Shown: in pieces, positions 18,411 through 27,197 of the stretch | How the letters are laid out: every line of letters begins with the position of its first letter | Position numbering within the stretch: the stretch's first letter is position 1 | Assembly: GCF_014212315.1 (NCBI RefSeq) | Contig: NZ_JACKXE010000001.1 | Span: 310,001 to 374,000 of the forward strand | Direction: 5' to 3' | Source of the DNA: Nocardioides luti | GTDB taxonomy: Bacteria > Actinomycetota > Actinomycetes > Propionibacteriales > Nocardioidaceae | Length of the DNA: 64,000 bases | Translations under genes and position numbers: made by a program | The notes under the pieces: model-generated | Told to the model about the DNA's origin: nothing | The model's database searches: none | Seen by the model: only the letters and a program-made list of their open reading frames with translations

Positions 18411-19892
18411 TCAGCGCAGCAGCTTCCCCAGCCCGTTGACCAGCTTGACGACGTAGAAGCCCGAGTTGCCGTCGGAGTACCACACCGACTTCCGCTTCAC
18501 GTCCCACGCGGGCTGCGACATGGCGAAGGCCCCCATGGCGGTGGGGTTGTCGGGCCGGCTGGAGGGCAGCACCTTGTTGTAGTAGCCGGCCTCGACCGGG
18601 TGCTTCAGGTCGGTGATGTCGAAGAGCCGCAGCCCCGACAGGATCATCGAGCAGGCGACGATCTTCGGGTTGTCGCGGGTGGGCACCGAGCAGTAGTGGC
18701 CGGCGTACCCCTGGACCGGGAGGTTCGCGCCGGGGTCGTTCTTCTGCGCACCGGCACGGGCGGCGGGCTGGTGCACCGCGAGGCGCAGGTTCGAGACCAC
18801 GTGCGCCTTCTTGGGGTTCGTGATGTCGATGATCCGGGCGGCGCCGACGCCCGCCTTTGACTGGTCCGCCTGGGTGAAGTCGTAGTTGGCGTACTCGTCG
18901 ACCTCGAGGAGGTAGCTGCGACCGCCGCGGGTGAACGGCTCCGGGACCTGCGGGATCGAGTGCTCGGGCCAGGTGAGGTCCTTGATCACGTGGACCTGGG
19001 GGTTGGGCACGCGGTCCTGGATCTCGCTCACGTCGAGGATCCGCAGGCCGCCGGTGGAGAACTTCGCGCCCTGGGACTGGTCGTTGCCGATGTTGGCGAC
19101 GTACAACGTCCGGCCGTCGGCCGAGAGCCGCATGCCGTGGTAGTTCACGCCGACCTGCTCGAAGACCGGGACGGGCACGGTCGGGTCGCTGACGTCGAGG
19201 GCGACCAGCGTCTGGCCGCCGGTGCTGGAGGCGTAGAACGTCTTGCCGTCGGGCGCGAAGCCGCTCTCGTGGCCGAGGACGGGGCCAGGCGTCGAGGACA
19301 GCAGCGCCGGGTGCCGGCAGTCGGTCTTCACGTCGTAGAGGTCGAGGAGGCCGGGCAGCGTCGCGGGGTTGCCGGAGACCGCGCCGAGCAGGCCGCGCTT
19401 CTTGTTGAGCAGCACCGACTCGTGCGGGGTGTCCATGGCCGCCGTGGTCAGCGTCGCGGTCTGCTTCGGGTGCCGCGGGTGGTCCATGTCGAGCACGATC
19501 ACGCCGAGGCCGGTGCCGGCGTTGAAGACGACGTCCTTCGGGAACAGCAGCGTCGAGTCGTAGTAGGCGCAGACGTGCCCCTGGCGGTCGCGGTAGCGCA
19601 GCACCTTGAAGCCACCGGTCTTGCCCTGGTGGGCGACCCGCTCGGTGTTGCAGCGGTAGTCCTTCTTGATCCGCCCGTCGTCGTAGTCCTTCTGCGGGAC
19701 GCGCCCCTGGATGTCGGTCTCCGGTCGGGCACCCGGCCCGCAGTCGGCCTGCGGCGTCGCCGCGGGGAAGGACGAGCCGGTGGCGGACAGCACGTCTGAG
19801 ACGGCCAGGCCGGTCAGCGCCACCGCGAGCGCCGCGGAGGCGACCCCCAGGCGACGCAGGGCGGGGGTACGACGACGCGCGCGGATGACCAT
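18411..19892 (-). CDS. Secreted LVIVD-repeat (beta-propeller) protein
   Basis: A 493-residue exported protein. It begins with a basic stretch containing RRLG and a hydrophobic segment (VASAALAVALTGLAV), a signal peptide that might use Tat. The mature part carries propeller blades of the LVIVD type, for example GVIVLDMDHPRHP, LVALDVSDPTVPVPV, GLRILDVSEI, ARIIDITNPKKAHVV and GLRLFDITDLKHPVEAGYY. Cysteines occur in scattered pairs. The ATG has TGGAG upstream at good spacing. Function unknown; a surface or periplasmic adhesion or binding role is a guess. Confidence 0.75.
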   Translation of the reverse strand: MVIRARRRTPALRRLGVASAALAVALTGLAVSDVLSATGSSFPAATPQADCGPGARPETDIQGRVPQKDYDDGRIKKDYRCNTERVAHQGKTGGFKVLRYRDRQGHVCAYYDSTLLFPKDVVFNAGTGLGVIVLDMDHPRHPKQTATLTTAAMDTPHESVLLNKKRGLLGAVSGNPATLPGLLDLYDVKTDCRHPALLSSTPGPVLGHESGFAPDGKTFYASSTGGQTLVALDVSDPTVPVPVFEQVGVNYHGMRLSADGRTLYVANIGNDQSQGAKFSTGGLRILDVSEIQDRVPNPQVHVIKDLTWPEHSIPQVPEPFTRGGRSYLLEVDEYANYDFTQADQSKAGVGAARIIDITNPKKAHVVSNLRLAVHQPAARAGAQKNDPGANLPVQGYAGHYCSVPTRDNPKIVACSMILSGLRLFDITDLKHPVEAGYYNKVLPSSRPDNPTAMGAFAMSQPAWDVKRKSVWYSDGNSGFYVVKLVNGLGKLLR

Positions 19893-19935
19893 GTGCTCTC
19901 CAGAGACTCGACTGGTGTGACGGTACCCACCTGAC

Positions 19936-19949
19936 GGGCTGTTCAGCCC
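19936..19949 (-). terminator. Short hairpin at the end of the fadD19 operon
   Basis: GGGCTGttCAGCCC is a perfect short palindrome covering the stop codon of the nitronate-monooxygenase-like gene. It may act as a terminator for the fadD19 transcript; it is short and lacks a U-tract. Confidence 0.35.
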
Positions 19950-21049
19950 CGGATCTCGTCCAACCGGGCGACCGCGTCCTCGAAGCCCGAGACGAGCTCG
20001 GCCACGACCTCGGCGACGGGCCGGACGGCGTTCATCCGCCCGACGATCTGGCCGACCGGCATCGAGATCACGTCGGGGTCGTTGCTGGCGCTGATCCGGT
20101 TGTGCGCCTCGGCCACGAGGAGGTTCTGCAGCGGCATCGGCAGCGGCGACGGGGCGCCGTCCTCCGCCCAGGCCTCGGTCCACTTCGTCTTGAGCAGGCG
20201 GGCCGGCTTCCCGGTGTAGACCCGGGTGCGCACCGTGTCGCTGCTGGTCGCGCGGGTGAAGGCGGTCTCCCAGGCCTCGGAGTTGGAGCCGAGGCCGCGG
20301 TACTCCTCCGTGCCGAGCCAGATCGAGCCGGTCCACACGCCCTGGGCGCCGAGCGCGAGCGAGGCCGCCACCTGGCGGCCGGAGCCGATCCCGCCGGCAC
20401 CGAGGACGGGCACGTCCGGACCGACGGCGTCGACGATGTCGGGGGTGAGGACCATGCTGGCGACCTCGCCGGTGTGGCCGCCGGCCTCGTAGCCCTGGGC
20501 GATGATGATGTCCACGCCGTTGGCGACGTGGCTCAGCGCGTGCTTGGCCGCGCCGGCCAGGGCGGCGACCTGGATGCCGTGCTCGTGGCAGGTGTCGATG
20601 ATGTCCTTGGGCGGCGAGCCGAGGGCGTTGGCGATCAGCACCGGTCGGTGCTGCAGCGCCACGTCGAGGTGCGAGCGGGCCACGGAGTGCAGCCAGCCGA
20701 GCACGCCCTCGCGGCCCTCCCCCTCGGGCAGCGGCGGGACGCCCAGCTTCAGCAGCGTCTGCTCCACGAAGCTCACGTGGTCCGGCGGGATCATCGCCTT
20801 GAGGTCGATCGAGGTGCCCTCGGTCGGGATCTTCATCGGCATGACGATGTCCACGCCGTACGGCTTGCCGTCCGTGTTGTCGTCGAGCCAGGTCAGGACC
20901 CGCTCGAGCTCCTCGGTGTCGTTGAAGCGGACGCAGCCGAGGACGCCGAGTCCGCCGGCCCGCGACACCGCCGCCGCGACGTGCTCGGAGGGGGTGAACG
21001 CGAAGATCGGGTGGTCGATCCCGAACTGCTCACACAGCGGCGTGCGCAA
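19943..21049 (-). CDS. Nitronate monooxygenase-family flavoprotein
   Basis: A 368-residue TIM-barrel FMN protein of the 2-nitropropane dioxygenase/NMO family. Typical segments are the start LCEQFGIDHPIFAF, RAGGLGVLGCVRF, VLIANALGSPP, IIAQGYEAGGHTGE near 186-199 and PVLGAGGIGSGRQVAASLALGAQGV near 215-239. The TTG start lies 20 bp inside the fadD19 end, with GGAG 7 nt before it. Co-transcription with fadD19 places it in the KstR regulon. Like IpdC, members in steroid clusters may act on acyl-CoA rather than nitronates; the true substrate here is unknown. Confidence 0.8.
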   Translation of the reverse strand: MRTPLCEQFGIDHPIFAFTPSEHVAAAVSRAGGLGVLGCVRFNDTEELERVLTWLDDNTDGKPYGVDIVMPMKIPTEGTSIDLKAMIPPDHVSFVEQTLLKLGVPPLPEGEGREGVLGWLHSVARSHLDVALQHRPVLIANALGSPPKDIIDTCHEHGIQVAALAGAAKHALSHVANGVDIIIAQGYEAGGHTGEVASMVLTPDIVDAVGPDVPVLGAGGIGSGRQVAASLALGAQGVWTGSIWLGTEEYRGLGSNSEAWETAFTRATSSDTVRTRVYTGKPARLLKTKWTEAWAEDGAPSPLPMPLQNLLVAEAHNRISASNDPDVISMPVGQIVGRMNAVRPVAEVVAELVSGFEDAVARLDEIRG

Positions 21050-22649
21050 GGGCCATCTCCTTCGCCTGGGGGTACTGCGCCTTGCCGGTGGCGTTGCGCG
21101 GCACCCGGTCGACCAGGGTCAGCGCGCGGGGCAGCTTGTAGCCGGACAGGTGGGCGCGCAGGTAGGTGCGCAGCTCGTCGAGCTCGAGGGTCGCGCCCTC
21201 GCGCAGCTCGACGACCGCGGCCACCGCCTGGCCGAAGGTGTCGTCGGGGACGCCGACCACGAGCACGTCGTACACCGCGGGGTGGCCCTTGATGGCCATC
21301 TCCACCTCTTCGGGGTAGACCTTCTCGCCGCCGGTGTTCACGCAGTTGGAGCCGCGGCCGAGCATCGTGACCTTGCCGTCCTCCTCGACGCGGGCGAAGT
21401 CGCCGGGGACGGAGTACCGCTTGCCGTCGATCTCGAGGAAGGTGGCGGCGGACTTGGCCGGGTCCTTGTAGTAGCCGACGGGGACCGAGCCGCCGCGGCC
21501 GAGGCGGCCGACCTTGCCGACGCTGGTCGCGAGGTCGAGCACCCGGTTGTCCTCGTCGATGACCACGCTGGCCGGGCCGAGCGCGACCACCGGGCCGTCG
21601 CTGCTGATGTTGCCCTTCTCCTGCATGCCCATGCCCTGGAAGCCGGTCTCGGAGGCGCCGATCGAGTCGGTGAAGATCGCGTTCGGGAACGCCGCCATCC
21701 AGCGCTCCTTGATCGCACGGCTGAAGATCGCGGCGCTGCTGGAGACCGCGAACAGGCTCGCGCCGGAGAAGGTGCCGGCCGCCTCGTAGGCCTCGATCAG
21801 CGGGCGGGCCATCGCGTCGCCGGTCATGAAGATCAGCTGGACGCCCTCGCGGTCGATGATCTCCCACGTGCGGACCGGGTCGAACTTCGGCTCGAGGACC
21901 GTGAGGTGCCCGGCGAAGAGGTGCATCAGCAGCCCGGCCTGCGCGCCGCCGTGCATGAGCGGGCTGAGCGGGAAGGTGACCATCCGCGGGTCGTTCGCCT
22001 GCTTCGACTGGTCGTACTCCTCCAACGGGGTGCCGGTGTAGAAGTCGATGCCGCCGCCGAGCACCCTCCAGAAGTCCTCGTGGCGCCACATGACGCCCTT
22101 CGGGAAGCCGGTCGTGCCACCGGTGTAGATGATGTGGAGGTCGTCGGGGCTGCGCTCGCCGAAGCCGCGCTCGGGGCTCTGGGCGCCGAGGGCGTCGTCC
22201 CACAGGACCCCGCCGTACGACGACACGTCGGCCTGGTTGTCCGGCTCGAGCACGTCGGGCATCACCACCGCGACGCGGAGCTTCTCGTGCTTCGGCCAGC
22301 AGGCCGCCACCAGCGGCGCGTAGCTGCGCTCGTGGACCAGCGCCACGATGTCGGCGTTCTCGAAGAGGTAGTTCAGCTCGCCCTCGACGTAGCGGTAGTT
22401 CACGTTGATGTTGACCGCACGGATCTTGACCACCGCGAGCACCGCCACGACGTGCTCGATGCTGTTCTTGGCGAAGATGCCCACGTGGTCGCCGGGGCCG
22501 ACGCCCTGGCTGGTCAGGTGGTGCGCCAGACGGTTGGCATCGGCCTCGAGCTCGGCGTAGGTCACGGCCCGGTCCCCGACCTTCAGGGCGAGGTTGTCCG
22601 GGGCGGCGTCGACAGCGTGCTCGAAGAGATCGGCGATGTTGTGGGCCAC
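21030..22649 (-). CDS. fadD19: Steroid C8 side-chain acyl-CoA synthetase FadD19
   Basis: Forms the CoA thioester of the C26-oxidised sterol side chain before beta-oxidation, as shown for Rv3515c. The 539 residues show NVNYRYVEGELNYLFENAD near 79, IIYTGGTTGFPKGVMWRHED near 172, FTDSIGASETGFQG, PVGYYKDPAKSAATF and NATGKAQYPQAKE with the C-terminal lysine. Divergent pairing with echA19 is identical to Rv3515c/Rv3516. The GTG start is 6 nt from a minus-strand TAGTCT, itself overlapping a KstR-type operator, so the mRNA should be leaderless. An NMO-like gene follows in the operon. Confidence 0.93.
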   Translation of the reverse strand: MAHNIADLFEHAVDAAPDNLALKVGDRAVTYAELEADANRLAHHLTSQGVGPGDHVGIFAKNSIEHVVAVLAVVKIRAVNINVNYRYVEGELNYLFENADIVALVHERSYAPLVAACWPKHEKLRVAVVMPDVLEPDNQADVSSYGGVLWDDALGAQSPERGFGERSPDDLHIIYTGGTTGFPKGVMWRHEDFWRVLGGGIDFYTGTPLEEYDQSKQANDPRMVTFPLSPLMHGGAQAGLLMHLFAGHLTVLEPKFDPVRTWEIIDREGVQLIFMTGDAMARPLIEAYEAAGTFSGASLFAVSSSAAIFSRAIKERWMAAFPNAIFTDSIGASETGFQGMGMQEKGNISSDGPVVALGPASVVIDEDNRVLDLATSVGKVGRLGRGGSVPVGYYKDPAKSAATFLEIDGKRYSVPGDFARVEEDGKVTMLGRGSNCVNTGGEKVYPEEVEMAIKGHPAVYDVLVVGVPDDTFGQAVAAVVELREGATLELDELRTYLRAHLSGYKLPRALTLVDRVPRNATGKAQYPQAKEMALAHAAV

Positions 22650-22655
22650 GCGGCG

Positions 22656-22688
22656 AGACTAGAACACGTTCTTGTTTTTGGCTAGGCT
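22656..22688. promoter_or_regulatory. KstR-type operator and divergent -10s of fadD19/echA19
   Basis: TAGAACACGTTCTT (22660-22673) fits the KstR consensus except at the last base. Its left TA belongs to the minus-strand -10 TAGTCT of fadD19 (22656-22661). The right edge is 9 nt from the echA19 -10 TAGGCT (22683-22688). This repeats the kshA/fadE26 geometry exactly. Confidence 0.85.
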
Positions 22689-22695
22689 CACGCTC

Positions 22696-23523
22696 ATGAG
22701 CGACTCCGAGACGGCCGCGCCCGCCCCCGCCCCGCCCCAGGAGCCCCACTGCCTGGTGGAGCAGGACGGCCACAAGCTGATCGTCACGATGAACCGTCCC
22801 GAGGCGCGCAACGCGCTGTCCGGGGAGATGCTCGCGATCATGTCGGACGCCTGGGACCGGGTGAACGAGGACGACTCGATCCGGGTCTGCATCCTCACCG
22901 GCGCCGGCGGCTACTTCTGCGCGGGCGCGGACCTCAAGGCGATGGACTCCCGCCCGCCGTCGGAGAGCTTCGAGTCGGGCGAGTTCGACCCGTCGGTCAT
23001 CAAGTCGCTGCTGAAAGGCTTCCGCCTGACCAAGCCGCTGATCGCCGCGGTCGAGGGCCCGGCGGTCGCCGGCGGCACGGAGATCCTCCAGGGCACCGAC
23101 ATCCGCGTGGCCGGCGAGTCCGCGAAGTTCGGGGTCGCCGAGGCCCGCTGGAGCCTCTACCCCATGGGCGGCTCGGCGGTGCGCCTGATCCGCCAGCTCC
23201 CCTACACCGTGGCGGCCGAGCTGCTCCTGACCGGGCGCACGATGAAGGCACCGGAGGCCAAGGAGGTCGGGCTCATCGGGCACGTCGTCCCGGACGGCCA
23301 GGCGCTGGCCAAGGCGCACGAGATCGCCGACCTGATCGCCGCCAACGGCCCGCTCGCGGTGCAGGCGATCCTCAAGACGATGCGCGACTCCGAGGGCCGG
23401 CACGAGGACGAGTGCTGGGCCGACGACGCCCGCGTGGGCGCCGCGGTCTTCGCCTCCAACGACGCCAAGGAGGGGCCGCGCGCGTTCCTCGAGAAGCGCG
23501 CGCCGCAGTTCACCGGCACCTGA
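22696..23523 (+). CDS. echA19: Steroid enoyl-CoA hydratase EchA19
   Basis: Crotonase-fold hydratase acting on an unsaturated steroid side-chain CoA, as described for Rv3516. The 275 residues show [13 protein letters not shown] near 37, the oxyanion region [14 protein letters not shown] near 77-90, and [23 protein letters not shown] near 122 with the second oxyanion glycine and the catalytic glutamates. The ATG is 7 nt after a TAGGCT hexamer (leaderless); a GTG or earlier start is unnecessary. An N-terminal Pro/Ala-rich stretch precedes the domain. Divergent from fadD19 across a shared operator. Confidence 0.92.
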   Translation: MSDSETAAPAPAPPQEPHCLVEQDGHKLIVTMNRPEARNALSGEMLAIMSDAWDRVNEDDSIRVCILTGAGGYFCAGADLKAMDSRPPSESFESGEFDPSVIKSLLKGFRLTKPLIAAVEGPAVAGGTEILQGTDIRVAGESAKFGVAEARWSLYPMGGSAVRLIRQLPYTVAAELLLTGRTMKAPEAKEVGLIGHVVPDGQALAKAHEIADLIAANGPLAVQAILKTMRDSEGRHEDECWADDARVGAAVFASNDAKEGPRAFLEKRAPQFTGT

Positions 23524-23538
23524 CGCGCCGGCCGGTCG

Positions 23539-24792
23539 TCAGACCGGGGTGATCGGGAGCGAGCGCCGGGGCTCGAACGCGAAGCCGGCGCCCGTGCTGA
23601 ACCGGGTCACCGCCACGGCGTCCGCCTCCCGGGCAGGCTCGTCCCGGCGTACGACGTGGGCGGTCCAGTCCGTGGCGGTGCCGGTGACCTCGACGTCGAG
23701 GTGGGGGTCGACGGCGCGGACGACGGCCTGCAGCGGCGCGACCTCGCCCGGACCGCAGAGGCCGAGCCAGCCGTCGTCCTCGTGGGCCGGGGACGACGCG
23801 ACGGTGAGGCTGTCCCCCACCTCCACCGAGACGTACGCCGCCGGGTTGAGCACCGGGTGCAGCGCGAGCGTCCGCAGGGCGCCCGCGACGTCGCGGGTCA
23901 GGCCCAGCGCCCGGTGCAGCCGCTCGGCGGCGATCCCCGCGATGCCGACGAGCTGCTGGCGGCACAGGTCCCGCGCCTCGTCGGGCGGCAGCCGCCGATG
24001 CACGGCGCGGACGAAGCCCAGGTCGAGCAGGTGCATCTGCAGGCAGACCTCGTCGGCCAGCCGGACCAGGGCGCCGTGCGAGAAGGCACCGAAGTCCAGG
24101 TCGGACAACAGCGGCCCGGCGTAGTCGGTGGCCCCCTCGTCCGGACCGGCGGCGGGGATCGGCTCCAGCACGGTCGTCGCCGCCCGGGAGGACCGCAGCG
24201 CGGTGCAGCCGGCGGACTCGGTGACCACGGGGTGGGCGTCGTCGATGACGACCGTCCAGGCGCAGTGCGGCGTCCGGCCGGCCGGCGAGCGCGGCGGCCG
24301 GTGGATCGGCCGCACCTGCGCGCGCGGGTTGGTCGCGACGGCCGTGGCGTCGAAGGTCGGGTCCTCGATGTCGTGGCACATCGAGCGGACGTAGTCCTCC
24401 CCCATCGGCTCGACGTCCATCAGCGCGCCGCAGTGGTCGAGGTGGAACTCGCCGTGCCACGGGTCGTGCACGGTGTAGCGGAAGTCCATGAACTGGGGCG
24501 GCGCCCCGATGTCGAGCTGCAGGCCCTTGAAGATCGTGACCACGTCACCGGGCTCGTCCGGCGGGGCGGCGAAGCCCAGCGCCTCCTGCATCCGGCGGGT
24601 GTAGACCGGGCTCGCCGCGCTCCACTCCTCGATGGCGACCTGCGCCATCTCCTCGCGCCCCAGCCGGCCGATCACGAACGCCATGCCGGAGCGGTCGATG
24701 AGCTGCCCGACGAGGAGCAGCTCGGGCAGCAGGACGGCCAGCTCGGCCCTCGTGAGGTCGGCGTACCTGCTTCGAGGCTCAGCCGACGGCAC
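23539..24792 (-). CDS. Conserved-looking protein of unknown family, co-transcribed with fadD8-like gene
   Basis: A 417-residue soluble protein I cannot place in a family. The first half contains PPQFMDFRYTVHDPWHGEFH, LDHCGALMDVEPMGEDY and SMCHDIEDPTFDATA (about residues 98-152), dense in His, Cys, Asp and Glu and suited to metal binding. The second half has LADEVCLQMHLLDLGF and SVEVGDSLTV. The GTG start lies 14 bp inside the end of the fadD8-like gene, so it is under the same KstR-type operator. A role in steroid or acyl-CoA chemistry is inferred from that alone. Confidence 0.7.
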   Translation of the reverse strand: MPSAEPRSRYADLTRAELAVLLPELLLVGQLIDRSGMAFVIGRLGREEMAQVAIEEWSAASPVYTRRMQEALGFAAPPDEPGDVVTIFKGLQLDIGAPPQFMDFRYTVHDPWHGEFHLDHCGALMDVEPMGEDYVRSMCHDIEDPTFDATAVATNPRAQVRPIHRPPRSPAGRTPHCAWTVVIDDAHPVVTESAGCTALRSSRAATTVLEPIPAAGPDEGATDYAGPLLSDLDFGAFSHGALVRLADEVCLQMHLLDLGFVRAVHRRLPPDEARDLCRQQLVGIAGIAAERLHRALGLTRDVAGALRTLALHPVLNPAAYVSVEVGDSLTVASSPAHEDDGWLGLCGPGEVAPLQAVVRAVDPHLDVEVTGTATDWTAHVVRRDEPAREADAVAVTRFSTGAGFAFEPRRSLPITPV

Positions 24793-26383
24793 GGTCCCCC
24801 GTCCAGTACGCCGCCCGCAGCGCCTTCTTGTCCGGCTTGCCGAGTCCGGTGAGCGGCAGCGCGTCCGCGACGATCACCTGCTTGGGCGACTGCACCGCCC
24901 CCTTGCGCTCCTTGACCATCGCCTGGATCTCGGCGGTCATCGTCGCGACCGACTCCTCGTCGCGTGCGGCGTCCTCGCGCAGCACCACGATCGCCGTGAC
25001 CGCCTCGCCGAACTTCTCGTGCGGGGTGCCGATCACGCCGACCTGGGCGACCGCCGGGTGCTCGGCGACGACGTCCTCGACCTCGCGCGGGAAGACGTTG
25101 AAGCCGCCCGTGACGATCATGTCCTTGGTCCGGTCGACGATGAACCAGAAGCCGTCCTCGTCCTCGCGGGCGACGTCGCCGGTGTGCATCCAGCCGTCGC
25201 GGAAGGTCTCGGCCGTCTCGTCGGGCAGGTTCCAGTAGCCACCCGCCAGCAGCGGCCCGGCGACGCAGATCTCGCCGGGCTCGCCGACCGCGACGGGGCG
25301 ACCGTCCTCGCCGAGCAGCGCCGTACGCAGGAACGCCGACGGGCGCCCGCACGAGGCCAGCCGCTTCTCGTCGTGGTCGCCCTTGGGGAGGTAGGAGATC
25401 ACCATCGGCGCCTCGGACTGGCCGTAGTACTGCGCGAAGATCGGGCCGAAGCGGTCGATCGCCTCGCGCAGCCGCACCGGGTTGATCGCGGACGCGCCGT
25501 AGTAGACGGTCTCCAGCGACGACAGGTCCCGGGTGCGCGAGTCCGGGTGGTCCATCAGCGCGTAGAGCATCGACGGCACCAGCATGGTCGCGGTGATCCG
25601 TCGCTCCTCGATGGTGCGCAGCACCTCGGCCGGGTCGAAGCGCGGCAGCACGACCAGCGAGCCGCCCTTGATCACGGTCGGCACGAAGAACGCCGCGCCC
25701 GCGTGCGACAGCGGCGTGCACATGAGGAAGGTCGGCGACTCGGGCCACTCCCACTCGGCCATCTGCACCTGGGTCATCGTCGCCATGGCCCGGGCCGTGC
25801 CGATCACGCCCTTCGGCTTGCCGGTCGTGCCGCCGGTGTAGGTGATCGAGACGATGTGGTCGGGCTCGAGGGTGACGACCTCGAGGGGTCGTGGCTCGAA
25901 CGACGCGGCCGCTGCCGCCAGGTCGTGGCCGACGTGGCTGAGCTCGTCGGGCACCGGCCCGATCGTCAGCACCTTCTCGAGCTTGGGGCACCGCTCGAGC
26001 AGGCCGAGCGCCCGCTCGACGAACATCGGCACCGGGTCGATCGTCAGTGTGGTGATCTCGGCGTCGTTGATGACGTAGGCGTGGTCGTCGAGCGAGCCGA
26101 GCGGGTGCAGGGAGGTACGCCGGTAGCCCTGCGTCTGGCCGGCCCCGATGATGAACAGCACCTCGGGGCGGTTCAGCGCGAGCAGCGCGCCGGCGGTCCC
26201 CCGGCCGGCGCCCAGCGACTCGAAGGCCTGCACGAACTGGCTGACCCGGGCGGCGGTCTCCCCGCCCGTCAGCGTCGTGTCGCCCAGGAACATCACCGGC
26301 TTGTCGCGGTGGCGCTTCAGCGCCGCCGCCATCAGGTGGCCGTTGTGGGTCCCGAGGCGCAGCTGGTCGGAGGAGTCCGTCAT
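24779..26383 (-). CDS. fadD8: Acyl-CoA synthetase, FadD8-like
   Basis: AMP-forming acyl/aryl-CoA ligase, 534 residues: ATP loop ITYTGGTTGKPKGV near 178, CTPLSHAGAAFF, ETVYYGASAINPV, AQYYGQSEAPMV, GWMHTGDVAREDEDG and GLGKPDKKALRA with the terminal catalytic lysine. The whole run resembles M. tuberculosis FadD8 (Rv0551c) as I recall it; the natural substrate is not firmly known. The ATG is 7 nt from a minus-strand TAGTCT that overlaps a full-consensus KstR site, so this is a steroid-regulon ligase here. The unknown 417-residue protein follows with an overlap. Confidence 0.82.
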   Translation of the reverse strand: MTDSSDQLRLGTHNGHLMAAALKRHRDKPVMFLGDTTLTGGETAARVSQFVQAFESLGAGRGTAGALLALNRPEVLFIIGAGQTQGYRRTSLHPLGSLDDHAYVINDAEITTLTIDPVPMFVERALGLLERCPKLEKVLTIGPVPDELSHVGHDLAAAAASFEPRPLEVVTLEPDHIVSITYTGGTTGKPKGVIGTARAMATMTQVQMAEWEWPESPTFLMCTPLSHAGAAFFVPTVIKGGSLVVLPRFDPAEVLRTIEERRITATMLVPSMLYALMDHPDSRTRDLSSLETVYYGASAINPVRLREAIDRFGPIFAQYYGQSEAPMVISYLPKGDHDEKRLASCGRPSAFLRTALLGEDGRPVAVGEPGEICVAGPLLAGGYWNLPDETAETFRDGWMHTGDVAREDEDGFWFIVDRTKDMIVTGGFNVFPREVEDVVAEHPAVAQVGVIGTPHEKFGEAVTAIVVLREDAARDEESVATMTAEIQAMVKERKGAVQSPKQVIVADALPLTGLGKPDKKALRAAYWTGDRAVG

Positions 26384-26390
26384 GCCGCCG

Positions 26391-26408
26391 AGACTAGAAC
26401 GTGTTTCA
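26391..26408 (-). promoter_or_regulatory. KstR-type operator of the fadD8-like operon
   Basis: TAGAACGTGTTTCA (26395-26408) matches TnnAACnnGTTnnA fully. It shares TA with the minus-strand -10 (26391-26396). The other end of the operator is also the stop codon of the upstream ProC-like gene, so there is no free spacer. Confidence 0.85.
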
Positions 26409-27197
26409 GTTCGGGGCAACGGTGCGCGCGAGGACGGCCGACAGCGCCCGGTCGACCGCGTCGTAGACGCCGGCCGCCCGCAGGTCCGCCGTGAGCTGCT
26501 CGTTGAGCCCGCCGGGCGTCGCCACCTCGGCGGTCAGCCCGGCGAGGTCGGGCGGGCCGCCGTCGCCGGTCCGCAGCGTGTCGGCGACCCCCGAGAAGAC
26601 GGCCGCCACGTAGCCCCGGGCCTCGGGCCCGTCGACCCCCTGGGTCGCCAGCCACCCGGCGATCGCGTCGAGGTAGGCGTAGTGCGCCGCGACCGTGGCG
26701 GACGCGGCCGACAGCGCGTCGTACGCCGTCTCCTCGGCGACCGGGAGCACCCGCCCGACCCGGGCGAACAGGTCGGTCACCGCCGGCACCGGAGGATGCA
26801 CCGTCGTCATGCCCTCGCGGGCGGCGGCGGACGGGAGCGGGTTCGCCCGGACGACCTCGCCGGCGGGCGTGGCCCAGCGGGCCAGGTCGGCCAGCGGCAC
26901 CCCGGCGACCAGGCTCACCACCAGGTGGTGGGTGCCGAAGGTCAGGTCGCCCAGCACCGCCTCGGCCTGCTGCGGCAGCACGGCGACGAGCACGGTGCCG
27001 GCGCCGTCGACCACGGCCTGGTTGTCGGCCGCGACCCGCACGGTCGGGAAGCGGGCCGCGAGCGCCTCGGCGTGGGCGCGCCCCCGCGGCGAGAGGAGCA
27101 CCTGGGGCGCGTCCTCGACCCCCTCGCACAGACCGGTGACGATCGCCGCCGCGAGAGCGCCGACGCCGATGACGCCGTACGTCGGGTCCGTCGGCAT
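26406..27197 (-). CDS. Pyrroline-5-carboxylate reductase-like NAD(P)-dependent oxidoreductase
   Basis: A 263-residue protein of the ProC fold. The N-terminal Rossmann part begins YGVIGVGALAAAIVTGL; LVVSLVAGVPL and VRANPLPSAAAREGMTTVHPP mirror the NAD(P) and substrate loops of P5C reductase; the C-terminal half is helical. The Rossmann motif is G-x-G-A rather than GxGxMG, so true proline biosynthesis is uncertain. The ATG overlaps the stop of the LLM enzyme gene (ATGA), placing it in a KstR-controlled transcript. A reductive step on a steroid intermediate or imine is possible. Confidence 0.65.
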   Translation of the reverse strand: MPTDPTYGVIGVGALAAAIVTGLCEGVEDAPQVLLSPRGRAHAEALAARFPTVRVAADNQAVVDGAGTVLVAVLPQQAEAVLGDLTFGTHHLVVSLVAGVPLADLARWATPAGEVVRANPLPSAAAREGMTTVHPPVPAVTDLFARVGRVLPVAEETAYDALSAASATVAAHYAYLDAIAGWLATQGVDGPEARGYVAAVFSGVADTLRTGDGGPPDLAGLTAEVATPGGLNEQLTADLRAAGVYDAVDRALSAVLARTVAPN

